In this document: positions 27,323-35,589 of the stretch, one piece after another
How the letters are laid out: each line of letters begins with the position of its first letter
How positions within the stretch are numbered: position 1 is the first letter of the stretch
Source: Marinobacter sp. LV10R510-11A
GTDB lineage: Bacteria; Pseudomonadota; Gammaproteobacteria; Pseudomonadales; Oleiphilaceae
Length of the DNA stretch: 64,000 nucleotides
Assembly (NCBI RefSeq): GCF_900215155.1
Contig: NZ_LT907980.1
Span: forward strand, 1 to 64,000
Reading direction: 5' to 3'
Translations under genes and position numbers: made by a program
The notes under the pieces: generated by a model
The model's input: the letters and a program-made list of their open reading frames with translations, nothing else
Databases searched by the model: none
What the model was told of the DNA's origin: nothing

Positions 27323-28455
27323 TGAAAGTATTGTCTGTTTTTGGCACCCGTCCGGAAGCCATCAAAATGGCACCGTTGGTAAAGGCTTTAGAAGAGGATG
27401 CATTTTTTGCCTCAAAAGTTGCCGTTTCTGCTCAGCACCGTGAAATGCTTGATCAGGTGCTTGAGCTGTTCGACATCACGCCTGATTTTGACCTGAACCT
27501 AATGCAGCCAGGGCAGGATTTATACGACATCACCGCCAAGGTGTTATTAGGGTTGCGGGATGTGTTAAAAGAATTTCAGCCTGACTTAGTACTAGTACAT
27601 GGCGATACCGCTACTACGTTTGCTGCTTCATTGGCGGCTTTTTATCAGCAAATACCTGTTGGTCATGTAGAGGCAGGTTTGCGTACTGGTGATTTATATT
27701 CCCCTTGGCCAGAAGAAGCCAATCGCTTGCTCACAAGCCGTTTAGCGCAATGGCATTTTGCGCCCACAGCGCGTAACGAAGCAGCGTTATTAGCGGAACA
27801 GATTTCTCCACAGAAAATAACGATGACCGGCAATACCGTGATTGATGCCCTGCAGTGGGTGGTGCGGAAAATAGCGGATACTCCTGCGCTTCAGGGTCAG
27901 ATTGACACGGCATTACGTTCGGCGGGCCTGCATCTTGATGTTAATGAGCATCGCTACGTGCTTGTTACTGGTCACCGTCGAGAGAACTTTGGTAATGGTT
28001 TTGAGAACATTTGCCAAGCATTGAGAGTGCTGGCAGAAAACAATCCCGATACTCACTTTATTTATCCCGTTCATTTGAACCCTAACGTTTTGGGGCCTGT
28101 TCAGCGCCTTCTCGCTGGTCTGCGCAATGTACACCTGATCGAACCGTTGGGTTATGAGCCTTTCGTTTTTCTGATGCAGAACGCTTACATAATTCTGACT
28201 GATAGCGGTGGTGTACAGGAGGAGGCGCCGGGCCTAGGTAAGCCTGTCCTCGTGATGCGGGATACCACCGAACGACCAGAGGCCTTAGAGGCTGGCACTG
28301 TGCGTTTGGTGGGGACTGAAACCAGTGTTATTCAGGACGCCGTTCAGGAGCTTCTTGATGATGCGGGAGTGCACCGACGTATGTCCGAGGCAAATAACCC
28401 TTATGGGGATGGCATGGCGTGTAGCCGGATTGTTAAGTTTTTAAAGCAACAATGA
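27322..28455 (+). CDS. wecB: UDP-N-acetylglucosamine 2-epimerase
   Basis: ATG 27322 gives 377 residues: [19 protein letters not shown], then [39 protein letters not shown] and [17 protein letters not shown], all standard for the non-hydrolysing epimerase. It converts UDP-GlcNAc to UDP-ManNAc for WecC. The longer frame starting at 27304 lies inside wecC and is not needed. Confidence 0.92.
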   Translation: MKVLSVFGTRPEAIKMAPLVKALEEDAFFASKVAVSAQHREMLDQVLELFDITPDFDLNLMQPGQDLYDITAKVLLGLRDVLKEFQPDLVLVHGDTATTFAASLAAFYQQIPVGHVEAGLRTGDLYSPWPEEANRLLTSRLAQWHFAPTARNEAALLAEQISPQKITMTGNTVIDALQWVVRKIADTPALQGQIDTALRSAGLHLDVNEHRYVLVTGHRRENFGNGFENICQALRVLAENNPDTHFIYPVHLNPNVLGPVQRLLAGLRNVHLIEPLGYEPFVFLMQNAYIILTDSGGVQEEAPGLGKPVLVMRDTTERPEALEAGTVRLVGTETSVIQDAVQELLDDAGVHRRMSEANNPYGDGMACSRIVKFLKQQ

Positions 28456-28483
28456 AGCGTTGGAGTCTTCTTTTTCATACCAT

Positions 28484-30307
28484 ATGCTGATGCTAACCAA
28501 AGTTAAAGCTGTGCTCGCGTTGGGAATTACCAATATTCTCAGAGTGTTATGGTTTCGTTTCAGTGTGCGTTTTGGTCTCAATCCAGTGAGAGGCTTGCAG
28601 GCGGCTGTGCCTCAGGGCCCGTTCTTCAACTCGGAGGCATTTTCTGGCGAAGCCGTTTCAGGCTATAGGTATGTATCCACTGGCTTTGGTCATATTCCCT
28701 TTGGAGATGGCCTAAATCCGCCTGACTGGTATTTGAGTGTTTTGACTGGCCACCGTTGCCCAAATCCGGAGCGCCCCTGGTTCACCATCGCTGATTTCAC
28801 AAGTGAACTGGGTGACATCAAAGGGGTATGGGAGCTATCCCGGTTTGATTGGGTGTTGGGTTTCGCCAGGGAATATTGCGAGGGAAATATTGCCTCGCTT
28901 GCCAAGCTGGAAACCTGGTTGGAAAACTGGGCAAGAGTAAACCCACCATACTGTGGCCCGAACTGGAAGTGTGGGCAGGAAGCCTCAATCCGTGTAATGC
29001 ACCTGGCTATGGCCGCCATCATTCTTGAGCAGGTTGCTAGGCCTGAAAGGGCTCTGCTTCAATTGGTTGAAATTCATCTTCAGCGCATTGCTCCAACGAT
29101 CCTTTATGCGATTGCACAGGATAATAATCACGGTACGTCAGAAGCAGCAGCTCTTTTTATTGGGGGAAGCTGGCTTGCAAAGCATGGATTTGCTGAAGGT
29201 GAAGGTTGGCAGCGGCAGGGAAGAAAATGGCTGGAAAACCGTGCCCGCCGTTTAATCGAAAAAGATGGCAGCTTTAGCCAATATTCGGTTAACTATCATA
29301 GAGTAGCGTTAGACACTTTCTCGATGGTGGAGGTGTGGCGAAAGAGCTTGGGCTTATCTGCGTTTTCTGGCCATTGGTATGCGAAGGCCGCGGCCGCTAC
29401 CGAGTGGCTAGGGGCTATGTTGCAGCCCGATGGCGATGTCCCGAACCTCGGTGCTAACGATGGTGCCAGGCTGTTTCCGCTTGCTGCCACCGATTATCGC
29501 GATTTCCGGCCCTCGGCTCAGCTGGCAAGCGCTCTGTTTTGCCAGCGGAGAGCGATTCACGATTCCGGAGAGTGGGATGTTCCTCTTCAATTATTAGGTA
29601 TTGAATTGCCTGAGGCTCAAGCGCGGGTTCCGGCCAGCGTGGAATTTGATGATGGCGGCTACGCAATTCTGCGAAATGAGCAATGCTTCGCACTGCTCAG
29701 GTACCCTCGCTTTCGCTTTCGCCCTGGACAAGCCGATGCGTTGCACCTGGATGTGTGGTTGGGTGCTAGAAATCTTTTGCGGGACGGTGGTTCTTACAGT
29801 TACAACACCGAAGAGCCATGGCAGTCCTATTTCCCAGGTGTTGAAAGCCACAATACAGTGCAGTTCGATAGCCGGGATCAGATGCCTAGGTTAAGTCGGT
29901 TTTTGTTTGGGGAGTGGTTGAAAACTTGCTGTTATGAGCCATTAGATGACACGCCTGAAGGCAAAATGGTGCTTGCGGGCTACCGTGATTACAAAGGCGC
30001 TTCACACACACGCAAGGTAGTTCTTGGTAAGAGGCAACTGCGCGTAGAAGATAAAATCGACGGGTTTAGTGATGCTGCAGTGCTGCGCTGGCGGTTGGAA
30101 CCGGGTGAATGGCACTTGGATGGCCAAACGGTGGTACGTAACGGTGTATCTATTGCGGTTGTAGCTAGCGTGCCAGTTGTTCGCTGCGAGCTTGTGAATG
30201 GATGGGAATCCCGTTATTACGGCCGGAAGACGCAATTGCCCGTGCTTGAAATTGAGGTGGCTGAGCCTGGCCACTTGACCACTGAAATAACCTGGAATAC
30301 GCCTTGA
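28484..30307 (+). CDS. Heparinase II/III-family protein
   Basis: About 607 residues from ATG 28484; an in-frame TTG at 28460 would add eight. The first half is an alpha/alpha-barrel-like region with NNHGTSEAAALFIGGSWL; the second half is a beta-rich Hepar_II_III domain with DDGGYAILRN, DALHLDVWLGARNLLRDGGSYSYN and ESHNTVQFD. Family members are polysaccharide lyases, and copies in capsule loci are thought to trim or release uronic-acid-containing polymer. The ManNAcA predicted from WecBC would provide such a uronate. No signal peptide is clear. Confidence 0.78.
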   Translation: MLMLTKVKAVLALGITNILRVLWFRFSVRFGLNPVRGLQAAVPQGPFFNSEAFSGEAVSGYRYVSTGFGHIPFGDGLNPPDWYLSVLTGHRCPNPERPWFTIADFTSELGDIKGVWELSRFDWVLGFAREYCEGNIASLAKLETWLENWARVNPPYCGPNWKCGQEASIRVMHLAMAAIILEQVARPERALLQLVEIHLQRIAPTILYAIAQDNNHGTSEAAALFIGGSWLAKHGFAEGEGWQRQGRKWLENRARRLIEKDGSFSQYSVNYHRVALDTFSMVEVWRKSLGLSAFSGHWYAKAAAATEWLGAMLQPDGDVPNLGANDGARLFPLAATDYRDFRPSAQLASALFCQRRAIHDSGEWDVPLQLLGIELPEAQARVPASVEFDDGGYAILRNEQCFALLRYPRFRFRPGQADALHLDVWLGARNLLRDGGSYSYNTEEPWQSYFPGVESHNTVQFDSRDQMPRLSRFLFGEWLKTCCYEPLDDTPEGKMVLAGYRDYKGASHTRKVVLGKRQLRVEDKIDGFSDAAVLRWRLEPGEWHLDGQTVVRNGVSIAVVASVPVVRCELVNGWESRYYGRKTQLPVLEIEVAEPGHLTTEITWNTP

Positions 30308-31515
30308 AAGTTCTCTATTTTCACCAGCATTTTGTGACCCCTAAGGGTGCCGGAGCGATTCGTTCTTATGCTTTGGCACGCAAGCTTGTTGAACGCGGCC
30401 ATTCGGTAACGATGGTTTGCGGCAGTAATACAACTGGTACGACGGGTCTTGAGGGGCCGTTTACCAAGGGCAAGCGCAATGGTGAGGTTGATGGCATCGA
30501 TGTGATTGAGCTGGACCTGGCCTATTCCAATAATGATGGGCTGCTCAAGCGAGCTTGGACATTTATCTCGTTTGCTCTGCGCAGTATCTGGATTGCGTTA
30601 ACCGCAAAGTACGACTTGGTATTTGCAACTACAACACCTTTGACAGCGGGCATTCCGGGAATTTTTGCCCGCTGGTTAAGAGGCAAGCCCTTTGTGTTTG
30701 AGGTACGGGATTTGTGGCCAGAGTTGCCTAGGGAAATGGGAGTGATTACAAATCCTGTGGTGCTTTGGGCGATGGGCGTGTTGGAGTGGGTGAGTTACCG
30801 TTCCGCGCACCGCTTAGTGGGGTTGTCCCCTGGTATTGTGGAAGGCATCAAAAAACGTGGCGTGCCAGCGGAAAGAATCGCCATGGTACCCAACGGCTGT
30901 GACCTCGATATTTTTACCAACTTGGTAGAGCCCTGGCGCCCGGCTGAGGTCGCAGAAACAGATCTACTGGCAGTGTTCGCCGGTACTCACGGGATGGCTA
31001 ACGGGCTTGACGCGGTTTTGAATGCGGCCGTAGAGCTAAAAAAACGGGGCCGTAAAGAGATTAAGTTCCTCCTGATTGGTAGCGGTAAATTGAAACCGGC
31101 ACTGATGGCCCGCGCAGCGCGCGAATCACTGGATAACGTGGTATTTCACGATCCGGTCACAAAAAATAAATTGGCTGGTCTGATGCGGGCAACGGACATT
31201 GGCATGCAGATACTGGCTAATGTACCCGCCTTTTACTACGGCACGTCCCCCAACAAATTTTTTGATTACATTGCTGCGGGCGTGCCGGTGCTGAATAATT
31301 ACCCCGGTTGGTTGGCGGACATGATTGAGCGTGAGCAGTGCGGCTATGCGGTGCCCCCCGCGGACCCAGTCGCTTTTGCTGACGCATTGGTTGACGCAGC
31401 TGATAAGCGCAGCGAATTGCCGGAAATGGGTAAGCGCGCTAAGGCGCTGGCGATGCGGGAATTTGATCGAGAGAAGATGGCAGGACAGTGGGTGGATTGG
31501 GTCATTCAATCATGA
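30304..31515 (+). CDS. Glycosyltransferase family 4, WbuB-like
   Basis: 403 residues beginning MKVLYFHQHFVTPKGAGAIRSYALARKL, a GT-B start. The linker region has FVFEVRDLWPELPREMG, then VPNGCDLDIF at about 200, and an acceptor/donor domain with FAGTHGMANGLD and SPNKFFDYIAAGVPVL. This matches WbuB-like transferases often placed next to WecB/WecC. A TTG start overlaps the heparinase stop (TTGA). The 275 bases after it show no gene. Confidence 0.85.
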   Translation: MKVLYFHQHFVTPKGAGAIRSYALARKLVERGHSVTMVCGSNTTGTTGLEGPFTKGKRNGEVDGIDVIELDLAYSNNDGLLKRAWTFISFALRSIWIALTAKYDLVFATTTPLTAGIPGIFARWLRGKPFVFEVRDLWPELPREMGVITNPVVLWAMGVLEWVSYRSAHRLVGLSPGIVEGIKKRGVPAERIAMVPNGCDLDIFTNLVEPWRPAEVAETDLLAVFAGTHGMANGLDAVLNAAVELKKRGRKEIKFLLIGSGKLKPALMARAARESLDNVVFHDPVTKNKLAGLMRATDIGMQILANVPAFYYGTSPNKFFDYIAAGVPVLNNYPGWLADMIEREQCGYAVPPADPVAFADALVDAADKRSELPEMGKRAKALAMREFDREKMAGQWVDWVIQS

Positions 31516-31790
31516 ACCGGTTGTCCGACATACTTTGTACGTCAGCTTAAGGCTCTAAAGAACACCGGTTGATCAGTATTAATCGAACACCCAGCAGAAC
31601 CTGAATATCGTCCTAATGAACGACCCGCCGCATTGGCCAGCACGAATTGGACGAGTGGATGAGTTCCGTTGCTCTTAAGTATCTTGGCAAACTCACTCAT
31701 GTATGCTGTGTGAGATGGGATTTGTGTAATCTTTGGGTGTCGCTACTTTCGCGCGTGAGTGTTAATATTTATGTTAACAAGGTCTTCTGA

Positions 31791-32162
31791 GTGAATAATA
31801 GTTTCACGGATGAAATTGCAGGCAAGGCGTACAGGATTGTCCACTGCAAAGGAGCGAAGGAAGCTCTCGAAGAGGCATGGCGCAACAGGTTCAGCGTCTT
31901 GCAGATGGCCATCGTATGAGTAGTGAAAACTTTCCCCAAAGAAGGTGAGCTGCCTAAAAAGACGAACGGCGAAAGCGCCGGCCATTTTCACGCTTTCAAA
32001 CGAATCCCTGTGCGCGGCTATTGCTGGCGTTCCAAAAGGCTTGAAAACACTTGGTTTATCAGCCATTACGTTTATAAGGATTACCAGAAGCTGAAAGTCA
32101 GAGACACTGAGCGACTTGGCAAAAACTGGACACGAATTGAGGTGAATGGAGATGAGCGCTAA
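31791..32162 (+). pseudogene. Toxin of TAC module 1, with in-frame stop
   Basis: A frame from GTG 31791 reads NNSFTDEIAGKAYRIVHCKG to a TGA at 31917-31919, and the same frame continues VVKTFPKEGELPKK and RIPVRGYCWRSK to 32162. Joined, it would be about 123 residues, a normal type II toxin size, and the end overlaps the HTH antitoxin. The fold is not certain; the second half resembles HigB/RelE-like toxins. Reading through the stop is inferred, so the toxin is probably dead, or only the second half is made (GTG 31923). Confidence 0.5.
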
Positions 32163-32580
32163 AGACCTTTTTTACAGCGCCGGGCACGAATTCAGCCGGG
32201 CTGAAGCTCGGACTTATGCTAGGGAAGATCTGATTTATAACGTAACTGAGGATTTGCTGGTTCAGATGGAGCAGTTGTCTGTCACCAAGCTGGAGCTTGC
32301 CAGGCGCTTGGGGAAGTCTCGTTCCTATGTTACACAGATGCTCAGCGGCGCTCGCAATATGACGTTGGGTTCCTTATCTGACGTTTGTTTTGCTTTGGGT
32401 ATTAAGCCCGATGTTCAGCTGCCCTCTCAGCACAGTGTTGAGGTTGAATTTGATGAAGGCGGTTCCACTACGCAAGTGTGGGAAAAGGCGGATAGTCTAA
32501 TGGAGGGCTTGGTTGTTCAGGTGATTGGTGAAAACATAATCGATATGCGCGACCCCGGCCAGTGGGAGAAAGTGGCCTGA
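32152..32580 (+). CDS. HTH antitoxin of TAC module 1
   Basis: 142 residues from ATG 32152 (an ATG at 32146 would add two). The HTH at about 45-80 reads VTKLELARRLGKSRSYVTQMLSG. The C-terminal 45 residues, including TTQVWEKAD, extend past a plain HigA and sit where TAC antitoxins carry the chaperone-addiction segment. The stop shares its last base with the chaperone start, a layout typical of toxin-antitoxin-chaperone operons. Confidence 0.7.
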   Translation: MSAKDLFYSAGHEFSRAEARTYAREDLIYNVTEDLLVQMEQLSVTKLELARRLGKSRSYVTQMLSGARNMTLGSLSDVCFALGIKPDVQLPSQHSVEVEFDEGGSTTQVWEKADSLMEGLVVQVIGENIIDMRDPGQWEKVA

Positions 32581-33038
32581 TGCCTACGGATCTCGAAAAG
32601 GCGCTCTCTGCCCTCACTGTGCACGAAATTCGCTTACGACGTGCCAACATTCAGTTGGTTGATGAGCTAGAGCCTGTAGAGCTGAAAAACCAATCCATGG
32701 AAGTGCAAGGCTTGCGTAGGATAGGGAAAATCAAGGAAATTTCACTCAAGGAAGGAGAAGAAGATTGGTGGGAGTACAATTTTTTTTACACTGCTGGTGT
32801 TCGGTTAGTCGATAAAGAGAAGGCTGGTGAACCGGCCGTTGAAATTCAGGCAACGTTCAATGCCCTGTATCGTTCCCGTGAAAAACTTGAGAGTGGCCCT
32901 TTAAAAAGCTTTTCTGATGAGCACGTGGGATATCATGTTTGGCCTTATTGGCGTGAATATGTGCAGTCAACATGCATGAGAATGGGGGTTGCCCCGATTC
33001 GAATTCCCCTTTACCGGGTGAGCGGTAAGGGCGATTAA
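32580..33038 (+). CDS. SecB-like chaperone of TAC module 1
   Basis: 152 residues from ATG 32580, close to SecB length (about 155). The C-terminal third has YHVWPYWREYVQSTCMRMG followed by IRIPLY, matching the SecB segment LxWPYxRExxxxxxxxxG. The N-terminal half has the beta-rich GEEDWWEYNFFYTAGVRL. Orphan SecB-like proteins of this kind stabilise their antitoxin against degradation, as for the M. tuberculosis HigBA-Rv1957 system. A second one is at 54294. Confidence 0.78.
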   Translation: MPTDLEKALSALTVHEIRLRRANIQLVDELEPVELKNQSMEVQGLRRIGKIKEISLKEGEEDWWEYNFFYTAGVRLVDKEKAGEPAVEIQATFNALYRSREKLESGPLKSFSDEHVGYHVWPYWREYVQSTCMRMGVAPIRIPLYRVSGKGD

Positions 33039-33097
33039 TTTCCTTTGTTTGCCGAGCCCTCGCTTCCTCCCCTGACCGTTACCGATGTTGAAATCTG

Positions 33098-33706
33098 ATG
33101 TTAAAAAGACTGTTTGATACTTTCGCTGCCGCTTTCGGCTTGGTAATCCTCGCCCCGGTCATCCTGATCGTAGCTTGGCAGGTAAAACGCAAGCTCGGTT
33201 CACCCCTATTCTTCTGCCAAACTCGCCCCGGTAAAGACGGGAAGCCCTTTCAGATGGTGAAATTTCGCACCATGCTGGATGCGGTGGATGCCCAGGGTAA
33301 TTCACTGCCGGATTCAGAGAGGATGACAGAGTTTGGCCATCTCCTGCGTTCAACCAGCCTGGACGAGTTGCCTGGGCTTTGGAACGTGCTGAAAGGCGAG
33401 ATGAGTTTGGTTGGTCCTCGCCCGCTGTTGATGGAATACCTACCGCTGTATTCGAAAGAACAGTATCGGCGTCATGATGTTCGTCCAGGGATAACTGGTT
33501 GGGCTCAGGTAAATGGGCGCAATGCGATTTCTTGGGAGAACAAGTTCGAGCTCGATGTATGGTATGTGGATAACCGTTCGCTATGGCTGGATGTGAAGAT
33601 TCTGTTCCTGACAGTAAAAAAGGTGTTGATTCGGGATGGAATTAGTGGGGAAGGTGAGGCGACTATGTCGAAGTTTACTGGAAGTAAAGAACAATCAGGA
33701 GAATAA
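33098..33706 (+). CDS. Initiating phosphoglycosyl transferase, PglC-like
   Basis: 202 residues: an N-terminal reentrant membrane helix ([15 protein letters not shown]), then [39 protein letters not shown] and SLVGPRPLL. This is the small, PglC-type monotopic family that moves a sugar phosphate from UDP-sugar to undecaprenyl phosphate and so starts repeat-unit synthesis. The next genes PglD/E/F would make UDP-diNAcBac, its usual substrate. Confidence 0.88.
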   Translation: MLKRLFDTFAAAFGLVILAPVILIVAWQVKRKLGSPLFFCQTRPGKDGKPFQMVKFRTMLDAVDAQGNSLPDSERMTEFGHLLRSTSLDELPGLWNVLKGEMSLVGPRPLLMEYLPLYSKEQYRRHDVRPGITGWAQVNGRNAISWENKFELDVWYVDNRSLWLDVKILFLTVKKVLIRDGISGEGEATMSKFTGSKEQSGE

Positions 33707-33707
33707 T

Positions 33708-34355
33708 ATGGCCAAGAAGTTAATTGGAATATACGGAGCTAGTGGGTTTGGTCGCGAGGTAATGCCCGTTGCTCGCGATAATTACGCTTCTGACGATTGC
33801 GAGTTGTTTTTTATCGACGATAATCCAAATCTTAAAGAGATTAACGGAATTAGGGTCCTGACTTACTCTGAGTTTCTTGAGCAGAAAGCAGAAGAAAAGA
33901 AAGTCGTCGTTGCTATTGCCGATGGCAATATTCGCCGTAAGATTGAGGAACGCTGTTATTCCGATGGTCTGAAGCCAGCGTCAGTGAATGCCCGGAATAA
34001 TATGGTGCTTGACGAGGTCCAAATTGGCTCTGCCTGTATTCTTTGCCCATTTGTAACGCTGACTTCCAATGTGATAATTGGCCAATCATTCCATGCGAAT
34101 ATATACAGCTACGTGGCGCACGACTGCGTGATCGGAGACTATGTTACTTTTGCGCCTGCTGTGAAGTGCAATGGCAATGTGGTGATTGAAAATAACGCTT
34201 ACATTGGCACCGGGGCAATCATTAAACAGGGACAACCAAACAAGCCAATTGTAATAGGTGAGGGCGCTATTGTCGGCATGGGCGCAGTTGTAACGAAAGA
34301 CGTACCGGCAGGCGTCACAGTTATTGGCAACCCCGCTCGTCCTTTATCCCGTTAG
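33708..34355 (+). CDS. PglD-like sugar N-acetyltransferase
   Basis: 215 residues from ATG 33708, with GGAG about 11 bases before. The N-terminal part has a Rossmann-like IGIYGASGFGREVMP, and the C-terminal part is a left-handed beta-helix of hexapeptide repeats (IGSACILCPFVTL, IIGQSFHANIYSYVAHD, GEGAIVGMGAVVTKDV). It should acetylate the 4-amino group of UDP-4-amino-sugar using acetyl-CoA. An upstream in-frame start in pglC is unlikely. Confidence 0.85.
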   Translation: MAKKLIGIYGASGFGREVMPVARDNYASDDCELFFIDDNPNLKEINGIRVLTYSEFLEQKAEEKKVVVAIADGNIRRKIEERCYSDGLKPASVNARNNMVLDEVQIGSACILCPFVTLTSNVIIGQSFHANIYSYVAHDCVIGDYVTFAPAVKCNGNVVIENNAYIGTGAIIKQGQPNKPIVIGEGAIVGMGAVVTKDVPAGVTVIGNPARPLSR

Positions 34356-34404
34356 CGTTCGACCAGTTTTTAGGTATCATTATCTTATCGTTAAGGCCGC
34401 AACT

Positions 34405-35589
34405 ATGTTGAACACTCCTTTTTCGCCTTGGCCGTCCTTCACTCAGGAAGAGGCTGACGCGGTCTCTAGGGTTCTTTTATCAAACAAGGTGAACTACTGG
34501 ACCGGCCAGGAATGCCGCGAGTTTGAGAAGGAATTTGCAGTCTTTTTTGATAGCGAGTACGCCATTGCACTTGCCAACGGTACGGTTGCTCTCGATCTGA
34601 TTCTTCAGGGCTTGGGTGTCGGCGCGGGTGATGAAGTGGTGGTGACGTCGCGGACATTTTTGGCCTCGGTTTCGAGCATTGTGATGGCCGGTGCCACGCC
34701 GGTGTTTGCAGACGTAGATTTGGATTCTCAGAACGTGACGGCTGAAACAATTGCGGTTGTGATCACACCAAAAACCCGGGCGATTATTTGTGTTCACTTG
34801 GCAGGTTGGCCGTGTGACATGGACCCAATTATGGAACTGGCCAAGCGGCACGACCTTTTCGTTATCGAAGATTGCGCTCAGGCCCATGGTGCTCGATACA
34901 AAGGCCGCTCTGTTGGTTCAATTGGGCACGCAGGCGCATGGTCATTTTGTCAGGATAAGATTATGACGACTGGCGGTGAGGGCGGTGTTGTAACCTGTAA
35001 CGACCGTGATTTGTGGTCGCGTATGTGGTCGTTCAAGGACCATGGAAAAAGTTGGAGTGCGATCTACGAGCGCGAGCATCCGCCGGGATTTCGGTGGTTG
35101 CACGAGAGTTTCGGCACCAACTGGCGTATGACAGAAATGCAGGGTGTACTTGGCCGCATTCAGCTGACCCGCATGGATGATTGGCGCAGTGCTCGACAAG
35201 CAAATGCTCAGGCCATTTGGGACACTGCGAGTAGCTTACGGGGTTTACGCGTACCGCAAGTTCCGGATGACTTGGAGCACGCCGCCTATAAGTGCTACGT
35301 GTTTGTGGAACCAGAGAAGTTAGCCGATGGCTGGAATCGCGATCGTATTTTGGGTGCTATTGTAGAAGCAGGTGTGCCGTGTTTTTCCGGTTCGTGCTCG
35401 GAGGTTTATCTTGAAAAGGCTTTTGATAACACCGGTTGGCGCCCAGACGTGCCTTTACCCGTTGCCCACGAGCTTGGTGAAACTAGCTTAATGGTTTTGG
35501 TGCATCCGACGCTGACCAAGGCAGAAATCGAGAAGACCTGCCGGGTATTAGCAGCAGTCATGGAGCAAGCTGTGAGTGAAAATGTTTAA
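34405..35589 (+). CDS. PglE-like DegT/DnrJ/EryC1 aminotransferase (intact copy 1)
   Basis: 394 residues from ATG 34405. PLP features are ALANGTVALDLILQGLG, the VVTSRTFLASVSSI segment, VIEDCAQAHGARYKG (Asp for the pyridine ring) and GAWSFCQDKIMTTGGEGG with the Schiff-base Lys. It would aminate the UDP-4-keto sugar from PglF. Two further copies exist: a truncated one at 52592 and a nearly identical one with one base deleted at 54805. Confidence 0.88.
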   Translation: MLNTPFSPWPSFTQEEADAVSRVLLSNKVNYWTGQECREFEKEFAVFFDSEYAIALANGTVALDLILQGLGVGAGDEVVVTSRTFLASVSSIVMAGATPVFADVDLDSQNVTAETIAVVITPKTRAIICVHLAGWPCDMDPIMELAKRHDLFVIEDCAQAHGARYKGRSVGSIGHAGAWSFCQDKIMTTGGEGGVVTCNDRDLWSRMWSFKDHGKSWSAIYEREHPPGFRWLHESFGTNWRMTEMQGVLGRIQLTRMDDWRSARQANAQAIWDTASSLRGLRVPQVPDDLEHAAYKCYVFVEPEKLADGWNRDRILGAIVEAGVPCFSGSCSEVYLEKAFDNTGWRPDVPLPVAHELGETSLMVLVHPTLTKAEIEKTCRVLAAVMEQAVSENV

